From positions 14,508,001-14,572,000 of the forward strand of contig OX419760.1 of NCBI GenBank assembly GCA_948567375.1: a DNA stretch of 64,000 nt, read 5' to 3'. The notes below the pieces were generated by a model. That model was given only the letters and a program-made list of their open reading frames with translations. It did no database searches and was not told the origin of the DNA. Positions 31,220-41,823 of this stretch are shown piece after piece. Position numbers and translations under genes: made by a program. Every line of letters starts with the position of its first letter. The stretch's first letter is position 1. Source of the stretch: Lunularia cruciata. Lineage: Eukaryota > Streptophyta > Marchantiopsida > Lunulariales > Lunulariaceae.

Positions 31220-32133
31220 CTAGAAAATCAAGAATCCTCCTTGAAGATAAAGCAAGGTGAGTTCATTGTGCTTTCCAACAACTACAAGGCTTGGAAGCAT
31301 GATAATGACATTGTGCTAATAAAGCAAAAGGAGGAGTTATGGAGCATCTGCCTTGCAGTAATGAAAGTAGGGTCTACCCAATGAGAGAAGGCCTTCACAG
31401 ATTACAAGACCACATAGGAAGAGAGTATGCAGGAAAAGGATTGTGAGATAGCCAAGATGATTGAGGAGATAGCAAGCTCAAGGCAAAAGATTACCCAAAG
31501 GACTTCAACCTAATAACTATCAAGAGTAGATCCAAGCAGCAAGTGGAGGAAATGAAGAAGAATCATGCCAAGGAGTTGGATGATAGGGACAAGGAGGTGA
31601 TGTCCCCAAAGAAGGAGCTAGATGTTCTATAGTAGGAGAAGGCCATAGAAGAGCAATCTTGTGATGCCACCTTGGAAGTTGCCAAGATGCGCATTGAGAA
31701 GTTGACTACCATTGTGGTTGGCCATGAAGACAAAGCCCACATCCTCTAAGTACAAGTTAGACAAGAATTAGAGATGGAGTTGCAATTCATCTATGATACT
31801 CTAGATGAGGAATGAATGAGAGTTCTTATAGTCATGGACAATGCTACTACAAGTGGAATTCGCAATTACAACCCAAGCTCACCAGACTAAGTTGCGGGAG
31901 CTGAAGTGGGAGATACAAACATTAGAAGCCAAGACCTACTCCACTGAACAATTGACCAAGCTTCTAGAGAAGTTGTGCAAGCATGGTGATGCCAAGTTCA
32001 AAAGTATCTCAAGTAGTATCCACCATAAACTAGAGGAGTACAACAAACACTTCAAAGAGTTGATTTTGAGGTGTAAAGGTGAAGGAGGGTCAAGGAAGTA
32101 CATTGTGGTGGAAAATACCTATATAGTTGTATA
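31220..32133 (+). pseudogene. Family D coiled-coil ORF, piece 3
   Basis: The first frame (31148-31384) contains LENQESSLKIKQGEF and SNNYKAWKHDNDIVLIKQKE, followed by a stop and then EKAFTDYKT. This parallels RWEQAFITYKKVQKEKLSSH encoded on the minus strand at 51533-51793. The last piece (31841-32134) ends in LEEYNKHFKELILRCKGE, matching VYNDQVNKLI and RCKGER at the end of the minus-strand copy. It is a long coiled coil with many stops. Function unknown. Confidence 0.6.
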
Positions 32134-33060
32134 GTTTTGGACCATTGGGATGTGGTTGTCTTGACACAATCATCATGATGGAATGTATCCACTTGATGAC
32201 ATGTATAGGACTCCTTTGAGCAATTAAGGCTTTAAACATTAAATTAGTTCTTCCGTAAATATCTGATTGTTTAGACCATTCTCCAGATGTGTTGTTGGAG
32301 TCATGGTATTAGTGTACAATAAGCACCTCTTTGCAGGTGGCACCACCATAGCATTGAATCTGTAACAACCAATTAGGTAGAATAGGGTTAGTCTTAATTC
32401 ATAGTAATGGGTTTGTGGCATCGCACAACTGTGGATGCACCCCATCTTGTTGTAGTAAAGAGTATAAGGGGAGTCATCCTAACTTAATACAAGTTAAGTC
32501 ACCATAGATTGAAATTCCATTTCATACCTATCTATCAAACTTGTGAATGTAGAATCTCATTGCTTGTGTGTTTGAGCATTTGAATTTGTTGTAGGGATGA
32601 TGCTTGAGGACCTCTTATGTGTACCTCTTGAGTGTATCAATTTCAATATGGTGTTTGTTTTTTTGATTGATGAGTTGAGTAGCATTGAGAAACTCAAAGT
32701 AGGAATGCAAGTGCTGACGTGCCGGAGTGCAATCAAGCTTGGGAATTTTGAAGTGTGGGGGCAACACATTGAGAGCCATGATGGTTGTGAGTATTGTAAA
32801 TAATCACATGTAATAAAAAGCTTTGGGTATCATAGACCTATAGTATAGTGGTGAGGAGTGCCTTTGAGAAGGGTAGAATGCTCTCTTTTGCACTACGGTA
32901 TGCATTATATAGGTAACTGCAAGGGAAAGACCTTTGGGGCTGATGACCAATATGATAGATTGAATCATCACCTTCATGAGCTTGCGCAATGAGATATCAT
33001 TTGTGAATGTGATTTAGTGGTTTTTTTGTTCTTGTAATGTGACTTAGAAGGGTACCCTAC
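32134..33060 (+). repeat. Family D noncoding 3' segment
   Basis: This is the sequence downstream of the family D ORF. It is repeated in inverse orientation at 50447-51130 and then 44285-44799. Shared landmarks: the CTCTTTGCAGGTGGC region near 32325, CACAACTGTGGATGCACCCC near 32425, ATCAAACTTGTGAATG near 32536 and CTTGAGGACCTCT near 32605. The layout (ORF then about 0.9 kb noncoding) mirrors family A LTRs, so this is probably the R/U5 side of a family D LTR. No open frame is convincing. Confidence 0.6.
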
Positions 33061-33639
33061 CCTCTTTTAGGAACTGTCCTACCAAGAGGTTAACTACATA
33101 GCAATAGCCAACTTGTGCCAAAGCAACACTTTTGCTTCAATCCTAGCCAATTCAAAATTGTATCCCCATGGGAACAAACTATTATTACCAATTATACTAC
33201 AAGTAAGTCATCATTGGGCTATCATAGCTGCAAAACCTAAAAGAACTCTTAATGATCACTTAGCACTCCAAGTGTTGTTCAATCCTCAAGCACCTTGGGG
33301 TCATTCTACAACTCTCCAAGTGATTCTCATTTCCTTTTTGACACAATTTTACTTGCCACCTTCATACTTGGCCTTGAAGCTCATGTGGCCTCCAAGCTCA
33401 TTCTTTTGATTAGCATTTGGGATTGTCCTACATCACTCCAAGTGCTAAACATCATACAAGTAGGCCTGCAAGTATGTAGGATTATCCTACATCACTCCAG
33501 AGTGCTTCTCCCAATAATTATATCATTCATTGTGGTTCTCTTAACACTTAAGCCTAATAGGATCAACAAGAGAAGATTTTCAAGAAATAAGAGCACCACA
33601 TGTAGTCACCATAGCAAAAGCAAGCCTTTGTAGTAATGA
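33061..33639. repeat. Repeat block with recurrent CACTCCAAGTG-type motifs
   Basis: Short near-copies of CACTCCAAGTG recur at about 33267, 33312, 33436 and 33492, and again around 34495. The part 33430-33640 also resembles 36440-36640 and 40400-40590, upstream of both zinc-finger genes (shared CTTCTCCCAATAAT and AAGNACCACATG). Open frames here are not supported by protein similarity. Confidence 0.4.
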
Positions 33640-34270
33640 AGACCAAATTGGTGCTTGCATGATAGGTGAAGCACCTTTCATGCAAGCTCTTGATTGGGAT
33701 AGATTATTTCATGTATATGTAGATACATCATTAGTAGGAATAGGAATAATCTTAGTCAGAAAGATATTGACAAGGAGTTTTTGATTTATTTTGCAAGTAC
33801 AGCTATCAGATGTTGAATAAAAATAAACCACTACTGAAAGAGAGGCACTTATAATGGTGTATGCATGTAAAAAATTTCATCACTACTAACTAGGTTATGA
33901 GTTTGTGTTTCATGAAGATCATGTTACACTACAAAACCTAATAACAAGGGCAGACCTTTTGGAGCACATTGCAAGGTGTGTACTCCTCTAGCATGAATTC
34001 CCTTACATTGTGCAAGTCTTGAAAGGAGTACAACATGGCAATGATGATTTTCTCTATAGGCTAAAAATTGAAGATCAAACTAAGGTTCTCACAGGAGAAT
34101 CAATACATATGCAATTTGGAGTGCCCTAAAGGCATTGATTTGGAGCAATGTGTAGCATTCTCGCACAAGATAAGGCCATACCGAATCAAGGGGAACCTAT
34201 TGATGACAAAGTACTTTGGTGCTATTCAGAAGCCTCAAAAGTCAGAGGTAAGAGATATAGGTGTGATAAC
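33640..34270 (+). pseudogene. pol: Ancient family A-like RNase H/integrase relic
   Basis: The plus-strand translation in broken frames gives DWDRLFHVYVDTS, EREALIMVYACKKF and YEFVFHEDHVTLQNL, aligning with NWDVPFHVYVDTL, EREALGMVYAYKKF and YEFVFYVDHYALQHL of the complete element. It continues with NLECPKGIDLEQCVAFSHKI, matching the pre-integrase linker LHCPEGMDPKQRAVFLKKM. It is far more diverged than other family A copies. Confidence 0.75.
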
Positions 34271-34699
34271 TCAATGTTGACGTACTTATGTGTATAGTCA
34301 ATAAGAACACTTTATCATCACCTAATCATCTTTAGAATGATTAGGCTCCTACATGTATCAAAGGAGATATCAAACCGTGCCTAATTTATTTTTAATGTAC
34401 AATCCCAAGTATCTATACAAACTTGAGGGCCCTCATCTTTGAGTATACAACTTTGAGTGCAATACCATTTTGATTGCACTCAACCTCAACTCTTTACAAC
34501 TCCAAGTGCCAACCAATCTTGAGGGTACTCCTCTAAAATACACATAATGTTGAGTGTAGGTAGCATTGGCCTACTTAGAGTGCTCCACTATTGTACAACT
34601 CTGAGTACCTAATCCTTTCTAAAGAGTGCTTGTCTAACTAACAGACTGCCTTTTAGGAAGTGCAGTGGTTCTCACAATTTTTTTCTCTTGGCAATTTTT
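34271..34699. other. AT-rich sequence without recognised features
   Basis: No ORF or similarity was recognised beyond two more copies of the CACTCCAAGTG-like motif near 34495 and 34600. It probably replaces the lost integrase of the relic to its left. Confidence 0.3.
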
Positions 34700-36340
34700 A
34701 GGTTTAGGGAGTGATATTTGGAGTAGTAAAGAAGGTTAGATGTACAAAACTGGTGGATTTGAATCCAAAGTAGGAGATATGATCCACCCTAAGGAAGTCA
34801 CTTTGTATTGGAGTGAAATGAGACTTGGATTAGACTTGGAAAGATGGAAGATGCAAATTGAGGATAGTTTCCATTGGGTTGAAGACACCCAATGAATTGT
34901 GTTCTAGCATGGAACTCAATCATGGTGCACTACAAAGATGAGTCATGTTAGGCTGAGTGAACCAAAGGAGGAGAGCTCTGAAGGAATTAGACTGGCCATA
35001 AGGAGATCATGACTATTGACTAAAGTATAGACAGTTGTGTCTGAAGAAGAAGGAGGATTGGAGGACAAGAAGTTCTAGGGAGTGAATAACTTGTCCAATG
35101 TGGTGTGTCCCTTGTTGGTATACATGCAAGAGAGGATGCAAGAGGTAGAGGTAGAGCATCCAGAGGTGAGAAAAAAATTGCAGATGGTAAAGGTCCTGAC
35201 TATGGAGGCAAATCAGTTGAAGGCGATGCTAATGCAAGTTCAATATGAAGCTGAAGTTCTTTGGGTTGACATGGTTGTCCAACAATAAAGTCTTGCTAAT
35301 CTGCAGAGGAGTTATGACCAGTGTGGAAGGTACTTAGAGTGAAAGAAAGAAGAACTTCTAGAGCAAAATGAAGCTCTGTAGAAGATGAAGGATTAGTTGG
35401 AGAGAGTGCAAACCAGTCTATTCCACCATACCACCCAAATCCAAATGCAGGAATAGATAATGGTAGAATTGAGATGAGTAGCTGCACAGAAGGATAGGGA
35501 TTGGTAGAAGAAGATGGCCAGCCGAGCCAGGGAACCATAACAGCTCCATGACCTTGTCCAGCACTCCAAAGCTCAAGTATCCAAGGTAGAAGAAGAAAAG
35601 AAGGAGATGGAGGAGAAACATTTGATAGAACTACAGAAACTTTGTATGCTGTTGGTAGAGGAGGTAACCCAATGTGAGGCACTCTCAATGAAGGAGGGTT
35701 CTGATGTGACTCAATGTTTCAAGGCAATGCTCATCACTAGAGCCAAGGTAGGACTAGTAGAGGCATACTTGTATGAGTTAAAGTTGTTGGTGCAGGAGAT
35801 GATTAGGAAGAAAGCAAAGGAGGAGGATTTGAATAACTTGCTTATTTGTCTTAGGAATAGAGTAGATATGAAGATGATAGAAGTAGGAGATAATATTTGC
35901 CTTAGATTAGAATTAGTTAAAAAAATGCAGGTAGTCATGCCACCACTACTCTTAGTGAGAAGATAGTGAGCCCATCCAAAGTAGCTTAGATTGGAGTGCA
36001 GGTGGACTAGACTGAGTTACACAAGTCATCTGAGAAAGTAGAATAGGAAAAGAGGATACGTTATGATTTAAATTTAAATTTAAGTTATGATGTTAGGATA
36101 CATGATTAAAATTTTTGTATAGGTTGATGAGGAGGAGGAGACAGTAGTAAAATTAGATGATGAACCCAAAGTGTAGGAGCACTTGTAGTTAACTCATACT
36201 TTGGCTGAATGTAGAGATGAAGAAGCTAAAGTAGAAGTAGCACTTGGATCGGATTGAGTCAATAGCAGTTACAGATCTGAAGTAGTAGTTCTGTAAGTAG
36301 AGTCACTTTGTATCTGCAAGATAGGAGTAGTCAGTTGTGC
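34700..36340 (+). repeat. Old family A-like LTR relic (plus strand)
   Basis: From about 34760 the sequence follows the start of family A LTRs (CCTAAGGAAGTCACTTTGT-like text). It then follows the LTR-ORF coil and ends with GCACTTGGATCGGATTGAG near 36245, the counterpart of the ORF terminus GACATTGGATCGGATTAG at 53805. About 100 bp more can be aligned. The part right of 35559 is included in the tandem duplication. Confidence 0.6.
35082..35966 (+). pseudogene. LTR-ORF relic, coiled coil (left duplication copy)
   Basis: Piece 35082-35288 reads NVVCPLLVYMQERMQE, matching EVVCPLLVRLEHKKKEM of the family A LTR-ORF. Piece 35607-35966 holds KLLVQEMIRKKAKEEDLNN and MKMIEVGDNICLRLELVK, matching KLLVQETRRRQAKDTKMNA and EVEDNISIRLDLVK. 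Stops separate the pieces. It is the boundary sequence of the zinc-finger tandem duplication. Confidence 0.65.
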
Positions 36341-37636
36341 GCGTGCTTCTCAGTCTCCTATGTGACATAGCTTTGCTTATCACACTGTGTAACTCGACCA
36401 TAGAGCTCATATGATGTCCAAATTACTTCTTCCTTTCAGCATACGGGATTATTTTAAATCGATCCAAGTGTTTATCCCATTACCAGGTCACTCTTCCAAG
36501 TACCTCTCTTCTGAGTCACTTCTCCCAATAATCATATTATTATTATCAATACAAGCAAATTTTGAAGAAATTAAGCACCACATGAAACCTCCGGAAGTTC
36601 ATCTTGTCGCACGTGCCCTGGGATACGTCGCCCATAATTCCTCCAATTGGTTTGGAACAAACTAATCAACGAACGATCTGAATTGGAAAGGAGTACATTA
36701 AGCATCACAGAATAGAAATAGCTAACTTATCTGGAACATTATGGCTTATCAAGGATGAAAAAGGATAAATATCAAAGGAAGCTGATTGCGGAATCTATGA
36801 CGGTAATTTCTTTTAGTACGTAGAGAAGGCTTGAACACGTAGACTTGTAGAGAAGGGTCGCAATCAAGAAGAAACTAGTGTAAGTGGATAACATTTAGCT
36901 AGAGAAGAATTAGAGTGACAGCGCGGGTCGTTGATGTCGTTTATGTAGAACAAGATTTAGCAAACTTTAAGGCTTTGGTCCATATCTGTGCAGATGGGTG
37001 AATGATTTATTATTGGTGGTCTTCACATCAGGGCCCCAAGGTACATTCAAGTGTACAGGCGTACTCATGGCGTCCCACTTGGTAATAACGACATGGCATT
37101 CCTTATAATTGCTTGATGACAGCTCTGGCTGCTTGTAGCTAAGCACTTGCGCGTACAATTTCCCCGTCCTTATGGCGAAATTGGCCATGTCCAAGTGCTG
37201 AAGATTTGCGTGCCTGCTGTATCTGTGGCCACAGTCGATATCTTTTAAACAGGCAATATCCTATTTCAGGAGTCATTGAGAACTACGGAACTGCACAGAA
37301 TTTGAAAATTTTGCAAGGCAAGCTGCATCCGAGGCACATTTTCCAGTGTCCCCTAGGAAAATGAGTACATTCGCTGGGAGCTGGACACTGAGCCTTGCTC
37401 AAGATATGTAGGTTTCACATCCTGAAATCCGACTGTCCAGGTTTTCGAGATTCGCATCCTGGCTCTACTAATGTTAGGGGCTATTAGACCAAATGCAAGA
37501 ACCCGAGTCGTTGATGTGTGAAATGAATGTGACTGGGTTCTCATCTTCCAGAGGAGCTTACTTCCGATAACTCAAGTTTACTTTCAGTACCTGGCGGGAT
37601 ATTGAGAAAAGGAAACAAAAAGCCCGCAGGAAAGGT

Positions 37637-37926
37637 GACCAAGTGTAAAGAAGAACTAGGTTGATGGCACATTGGAGGATTTAGATACTGATGATGATAT
37701 ACTAAAATTACCGCCTGTTTGATCTGCAGGATAGATGACCAAATGTAAAGAACAACTAGCTTGATAGCACATTGGTGGATTTAGATACTGATAATGATCT
37801 ACTTAAATTACAGCTTGTTTGATCCGCAGGATAGCTGACCAAATGTAAAGAGAACGAGGTTGATAGCACATTGGAGGATTTCGATACTGATAACGGTATA
37901 CTTAAATTATCGTCTGTTTGGTCGTG
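37637..37926 (+). repeat. Three-copy 100-bp tandem repeat upstream of zinc-finger gene 1
   Basis: Units begin GACCAA(G/A)TGTAAAGA at 37637, 37737 and 37837 with exact 100-bp spacing; the last is about 90 bp. Shared core GCACATTGGAGGATTTAGAT. It ends about 260 bp before the gene's ATG, so it could carry repeated regulatory sites. The right duplication copy has it at the same relative place. Confidence 0.85.
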
Positions 37927-38126
37927 TCAACAGCAGCGTGTTCCCATCAGAGTGCTGCACGCTAGACTCCGCTGGGCGATATCATTTACACACCAAACAC
38001 TAGTTGATACGTTTATGCTTACCAGTGAATCCCGTCATTGCTAAACTCGTTAATCGAGCACTTGGGTTCGCTAGTGATGCTGGCCTAAATTAAGCGCACC
38101 CTTCACTTCGGATCCTCTTGAGCGGG

Positions 38127-38153
38127 GTCCCCTCCCCTCTAGCTTCTTCTTCG
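38127..38153 (+). promoter_or_regulatory. Pyrimidine patch of putative core promoter, zinc-finger gene 1
   Basis: A run of C and T (CCCCTCCCCTCTAGCTTCTT) about 35-60 bp before the ATG resembles the Y patch common in plant core promoters. No clear TATA box was seen at the expected distance. The same sequence precedes gene 2. Confidence 0.35.
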
Positions 38154-38184
38154 TTGTTGACCTTGCAGAATTCTCGACTGCAGA

Positions 38185-38808
38185 ATGGATCAGAATGCCA
38201 TTGAAGTAACACCGATTGCTTTAATCCTAAACCGCAGGCCTTACAAGTGCGATTTCCCCCAGTGTGAGAAAACGTTCAAAAATCCGCAGACCATGAGAAT
38301 ACATGGTAAAACCCACACGGCATCTGCAACCACAACAAATGCCCACTTGCTCACAGTTTCCTCTGGATCTACTAGGTCTGGAGCGCTGAGCAACAAGAAA
38401 GTTCCAGCAAAATGCCCAGTTTGCATGTGCATGTGCGTGGGTCTTTACGAATTGAGGCGACACTTCGGTCGCAAACACTCAGTGGGGACGAAACGATATT
38501 CATGCGAGAACTGCCCCAAACGATATTATGTCGAGACGGATTTGAAGGAGCATGCAAAGGTGTGCGGGAGACCATTCGTGTGCGAGTGCGGATACAAGTT
38601 CAGTTACAAGTGCAACCTCAAACAACACAAGCAGCATTGCAAGCGAGTGAACTGTGGAGAAGATCTAAATAGATCGTCTACCAACGCTCAGCAGCCGACT
38701 GATGATCTGATGATCCCTCGACAAATAAACTCTGAAGAGATAAACTTAGAAGACTTTGAAGTCTGGACGAATATACTTTTCAAAGCCTTTGTTAATTCTT
38801 TTGGATAG
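38185..38808 (+). CDS. C2H2/C2HC zinc-finger protein 1 (207 aa, intronless)
   Basis: Four fingers are visible. Finger 1 (about residues 22-45) has C-x4-C and H-x3-H (YKCDFPQCEKTF, MRIHGKTH). Finger 2 (78-99) is CPVC...RRHFGRKH. Finger 3 (106-126) is C-x2-C...H-x3-C (YSCENCPKRYYV, EHAKVC). Finger 4 (131-150) is C-x-C...H-x3-C (FVCECGYKF, HKQHC). The last two fingers resemble plant IDD/STOP1-type proteins, including the CxCG form; the C-x4-C first finger and short length do not fit either well. Such proteins bind DNA in the nucleus. The acidic tail includes EEINLEDFEVW. The ATG context is agaATGG. It is one of two near-identical tandem genes. Confidence 0.85.
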   Translation: MDQNAIEVTPIALILNRRPYKCDFPQCEKTFKNPQTMRIHGKTHTASATTTNAHLLTVSSGSTRSGALSNKKVPAKCPVCMCMCVGLYELRRHFGRKHSVGTKRYSCENCPKRYYVETDLKEHAKVCGRPFVCECGYKFSYKCNLKQHKQHCKRVNCGEDLNRSSTNAQQPTDDLMIPRQINSEEINLEDFEVWTNILFKAFVNSFG

Positions 38809-39439
38809 CTAAGTTCGATTTGATGTGATCACTTAGTCACACGATCAATTGTAAGAACTAGCTTCCTTGACAGGTATATGATGTATTACAGTGCCGTTAC
38901 AGTTCAGTAATGTGAAATTAAACATTCACGAACATGTACGTTATTATCAAGCCCGATGCACGATGTCTCGGCTGTGGTTTTGTCGCTTCAAGTCCTTCGT
39001 GTGGTGATTCAAGTTCTTCGCGCTGTGGTTTTGTCGCTTCCATTTTTTCGTGGTACGGAAGGGAGACTTCGAAATAAACCGCAGCTATGATTTAGACTGT
39101 CTGCACCTTAAAAGTTTCAACTGAATGGATGGAACTGGACGCGGCAAATCGAAGCCTTGCCTTTGATTTTGTACAGGAAACTTTTACCTTGAGGAAGTCG
39201 TCGAGTGGTCCAATTCCCGTTCTTTGTGGATTCTTCTTAGTCCTATTTATGCACTGAAGACGCGATCTGAGTACTTCAACAATTAGTCCTACTAGAAATC
39301 GAGAATCTAGAGACTGATACAGTGTTCAGTATGAGAACAAAGTTCTTAGAGCATACAACTTCTTTGGGGAGTTATATGAAGTAGAAGTTCTTTCGAAATG
39401 ATTTGTCTTGAACACATGACTTGAACGGACGGTTCCTGC

Positions 39440-39495
39440 AGCTGAGGAGGAGCTTACCCTCAAGGATCAGGAGTTGAGCAGTGGAAGAGTAGTCA
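39440..39495 (+). other. Junction segment between the two duplication copies
   Basis: These 56 bp have no counterpart before the left copy at 35559. They translate in frame with the following LTR-ORF relic (EELTLKDQELSSGRVVNPK), so the right copy keeps more of the original LTR-ORF than the left one. Confidence 0.6.
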
Positions 39496-39869
39496 ACCCC
39501 AAAGTCCAGCACTCCAAAGCTCAAGTATCCAAGGTAGAAGAAGAAAAGAAGGAGATGGAGGAGAAACATTTGATAGAACTACAGAAACTTTGTATGCTGT
39601 TGGTAGAGGAGGTAACCCAATGTGAGGCACTCTCAATGAAGGAGGGTTCGGATGTGACTCAATGTTTCAAGGCAATGCTCATCACTAGAGCCAAGGTAGT
39701 ACTAGTAGAGGCATACATGCATGAGTCAAAGTTGTTGGCGCAGGAGATGATTAGGAAGAAAGCAAAGGAGGAGGATTTGAATAACTTGCTTATTTGTCTT
39801 AGGAATAGAGTAGATATGAAGATGATAGAAGTAGGAGATAATATTTGCCTTAGATTAGAATTAGTTTAA
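39474..39869 (+). pseudogene. LTR-ORF relic, coiled coil (right duplication copy)
   Basis: A 131-codon open frame nearly identical to 35607-35966, extended at the N-terminus (KAQVSKVEEEKKEMEEKHLI). It contains KLLAQEMIRKKAKEEDLNN and IEVGDNICLRLELV. It is a retroelement fragment carried by the duplication, not a host gene. Confidence 0.65.
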
Positions 39870-41275
39870 AAATGCAGGTAGTCATGCCACTACTCTTAGT
39901 GAGAAGATAGTGAGCCCATCCAAAGTAGCTTAGATCGGATGGACGTGGACTAGACTGAGTTACCCAAGTCATCTGAGAAAGTAGAATAGGAAAAGAGGAT
40001 ACGTTATGATTTAAATTTAAGTTATGATGTTAGGATACGTATGATTTAAATTTTTGTATAGATTGATGAGGAGGGTGAGATAGTAGTAAAATTAGATGAT
40101 GAACCCAAAGTGTAGGAGCACTTGTAGTTAACTCATACTTTGGCTGAATGTAGAGATGAAGAAGCCAAAGAAGTAGCACTTGGATAGGATTGAGTCAATA
40201 GCAGTTACAGATCTGAAGTAGTAGTTCTGTAAGTAGAGTCACTTTGTATCTGCAAGATAGGAGTAGTCAGTTGTGCGAGTGCTTCTCAGTCTCCTATGTG
40301 ACATAGCCTTGCTTATCACACTGTGTAACTCGACCATAGAGCTCATATGATGTCCAAATTACTTCTTCCTTTCAGCACACGGGATTATCTTCCATCACTC
40401 CAGGTGCTTATCCCATTAGATTGCCAGGTCACTCTTCCAAGTACCTCTCTTTTGATTCACTTCTCCAAATAATCATATTATTATTATCAAAACAAGCAAA
40501 TTTTGAAGAAATGAAGCACCACATGAACCCTCCGGAAGTTCATCTGGTCGCACGTGCCCTGGTATACGTCGTCCATAATTCCTCCAATTGGTTTGGAACA
40601 AACTAATCAACGAACGATCCGAATTGGAAAGGAGTACATTAAGCATCACAGAATAGAAATAGCTAACTTATCTGGAACATTATGGCTTATCAAGGATGAA
40701 AAAGGATATACAGCAAATCCCACTTGGTAATAACGACATGGCATTCCTTATCATTGCTTGATGACAGCTCTGGCTGTTTGTAGCTAAGCACTTGCGCGTA
40801 CAATTTCCCCGTCCTTATGGCCAAATCGGCCATGTCCAAGTGCTGAAGATTTGCGTGGCTGCTGTGGCCACAGTCGATATCTTTTAAACAGGCAATATCC
40901 TATTTCAGGAGTCATTGAGAACTACGGAACTGCACAGAATTTGAAAATTTTGCAAGGCAAGCTGCATACGAGGCACATTTTCCAGTGTCCCCTAGGAAAA
41001 TGAGTACATTCGCTGGGAGCTGGACACTGAGCCTTGCTCAAGATATGTAGGTTTCACATCCTGAAATCCGACTGTCCAGGTTTTCGAGATTCGCATCCTG
41101 GCTCTACTAATGTTAGGGGCTATTAGACCAAATGCAAGAACCCGAGTCGTTGATGTGTGAAATGAATGTGACTGGGTTCTCATCTTCCAGAGGAGCTTAC
41201 TTCCGATAACTCAAGTTTACTTTCAGTACCTGGCGGGATATTGAGAAAAGGAAACAAAAAGCCCGCAGGAAAGGT

Positions 41276-41565
41276 GACCAAGTGTAAAGAAGAACTAGGT
41301 TGATGGCACATTGGAGGATTTAGATACTGATGATGATATACTAAAATTACCGCCTGTTTGATCTGCAGGATAGATGACCAAATGTAAAGAACAACTAGCT
41401 TGATAGCACATTGGTGGATTTAGATACTGATAATGATCTACTTAAATTACAGCTTGTTTGATCCGCAGGATAGCTGACCAAATGTAAAGAGAACGAGGTT
41501 GATAGCACATTGGAGGATTTCGATACTGATAACGGTATACTTAAATTATCGTCTGTTTGGTCGTG
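41276..41565 (+). repeat. Three-copy 100-bp tandem repeat upstream of zinc-finger gene 2
   Basis: Units begin at 41276, 41376 and 41476. The array looks identical to that at 37637-37926, so it was present before the segmental duplication. Confidence 0.85.
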
Positions 41566-41765
41566 TCAACAGCAGCGTGTTCCCATCAGAGTGCTGCACG
41601 CTAGACTCCGCTGGGCGATATCATTTACACACCAAACACTAGTTGATACGTTTATGCTTACCAGTGAATCCCGTCATTGCTAAACTCGTTAATCGAGCAC
41701 TTGGGTTCGCTAGTGATGCTGGCCTAAATTAAGCGCACCCTTCACTTCGGATCCTCTTGAGCGGG

Positions 41766-41792
41766 GTCCCCTCCCCTCTAGCTTCTTCTTCG
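41766..41792 (+). promoter_or_regulatory. Pyrimidine patch of putative core promoter, zinc-finger gene 2
   Basis: Same C/T-rich stretch as at 38127-38153, about 35-60 bp before the ATG at 41824. Confidence 0.35.
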
Positions 41793-41823
41793 TTGTTGAC
41801 CTTGCAGAATTCTCGACTGCAGA

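Larger units (their letters stand above)
35559..39439 (+). repeat. Tandem segmental duplication, left copy
   Basis: The segment from GTCCAGCACTCCAAAG (35559) to TTCCTGCAGCTGA (39439) is repeated at 39496-43087. It includes an LTR-ORF relic, the repeat-like block at about 36400-36660, a 100-bp triplicate repeat, the zinc-finger gene and about 630 bp downstream. This copy holds about 300 bp (36768-37072) that the right copy lacks. Confidence 0.9.

Noticed and set aside
33061-34699. CRISPR-like spacing of the CACTCCAAGTG motifs
   Set aside because: The motifs are imperfect and irregularly spaced, and the window is plant nuclear DNA.
35296-35688. Minus-strand 130-codon frame
   Set aside because: It is antisense to the LTR-ORF relic and does not match any frame in the right duplication copy beyond the shared DNA.
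37353-37544. Minus-strand 63-codon frame conserved in both duplication copies (also 40992-41183)
   Set aside because: Conservation only reflects the recent duplication. There is no similarity to any known protein, and no context of its own.
38227-38672. Alternative frames overlapping the zinc-finger gene on both strands
   Set aside because: They are shadows of the zinc-finger frame, which shows ordered Cys/His ligands.
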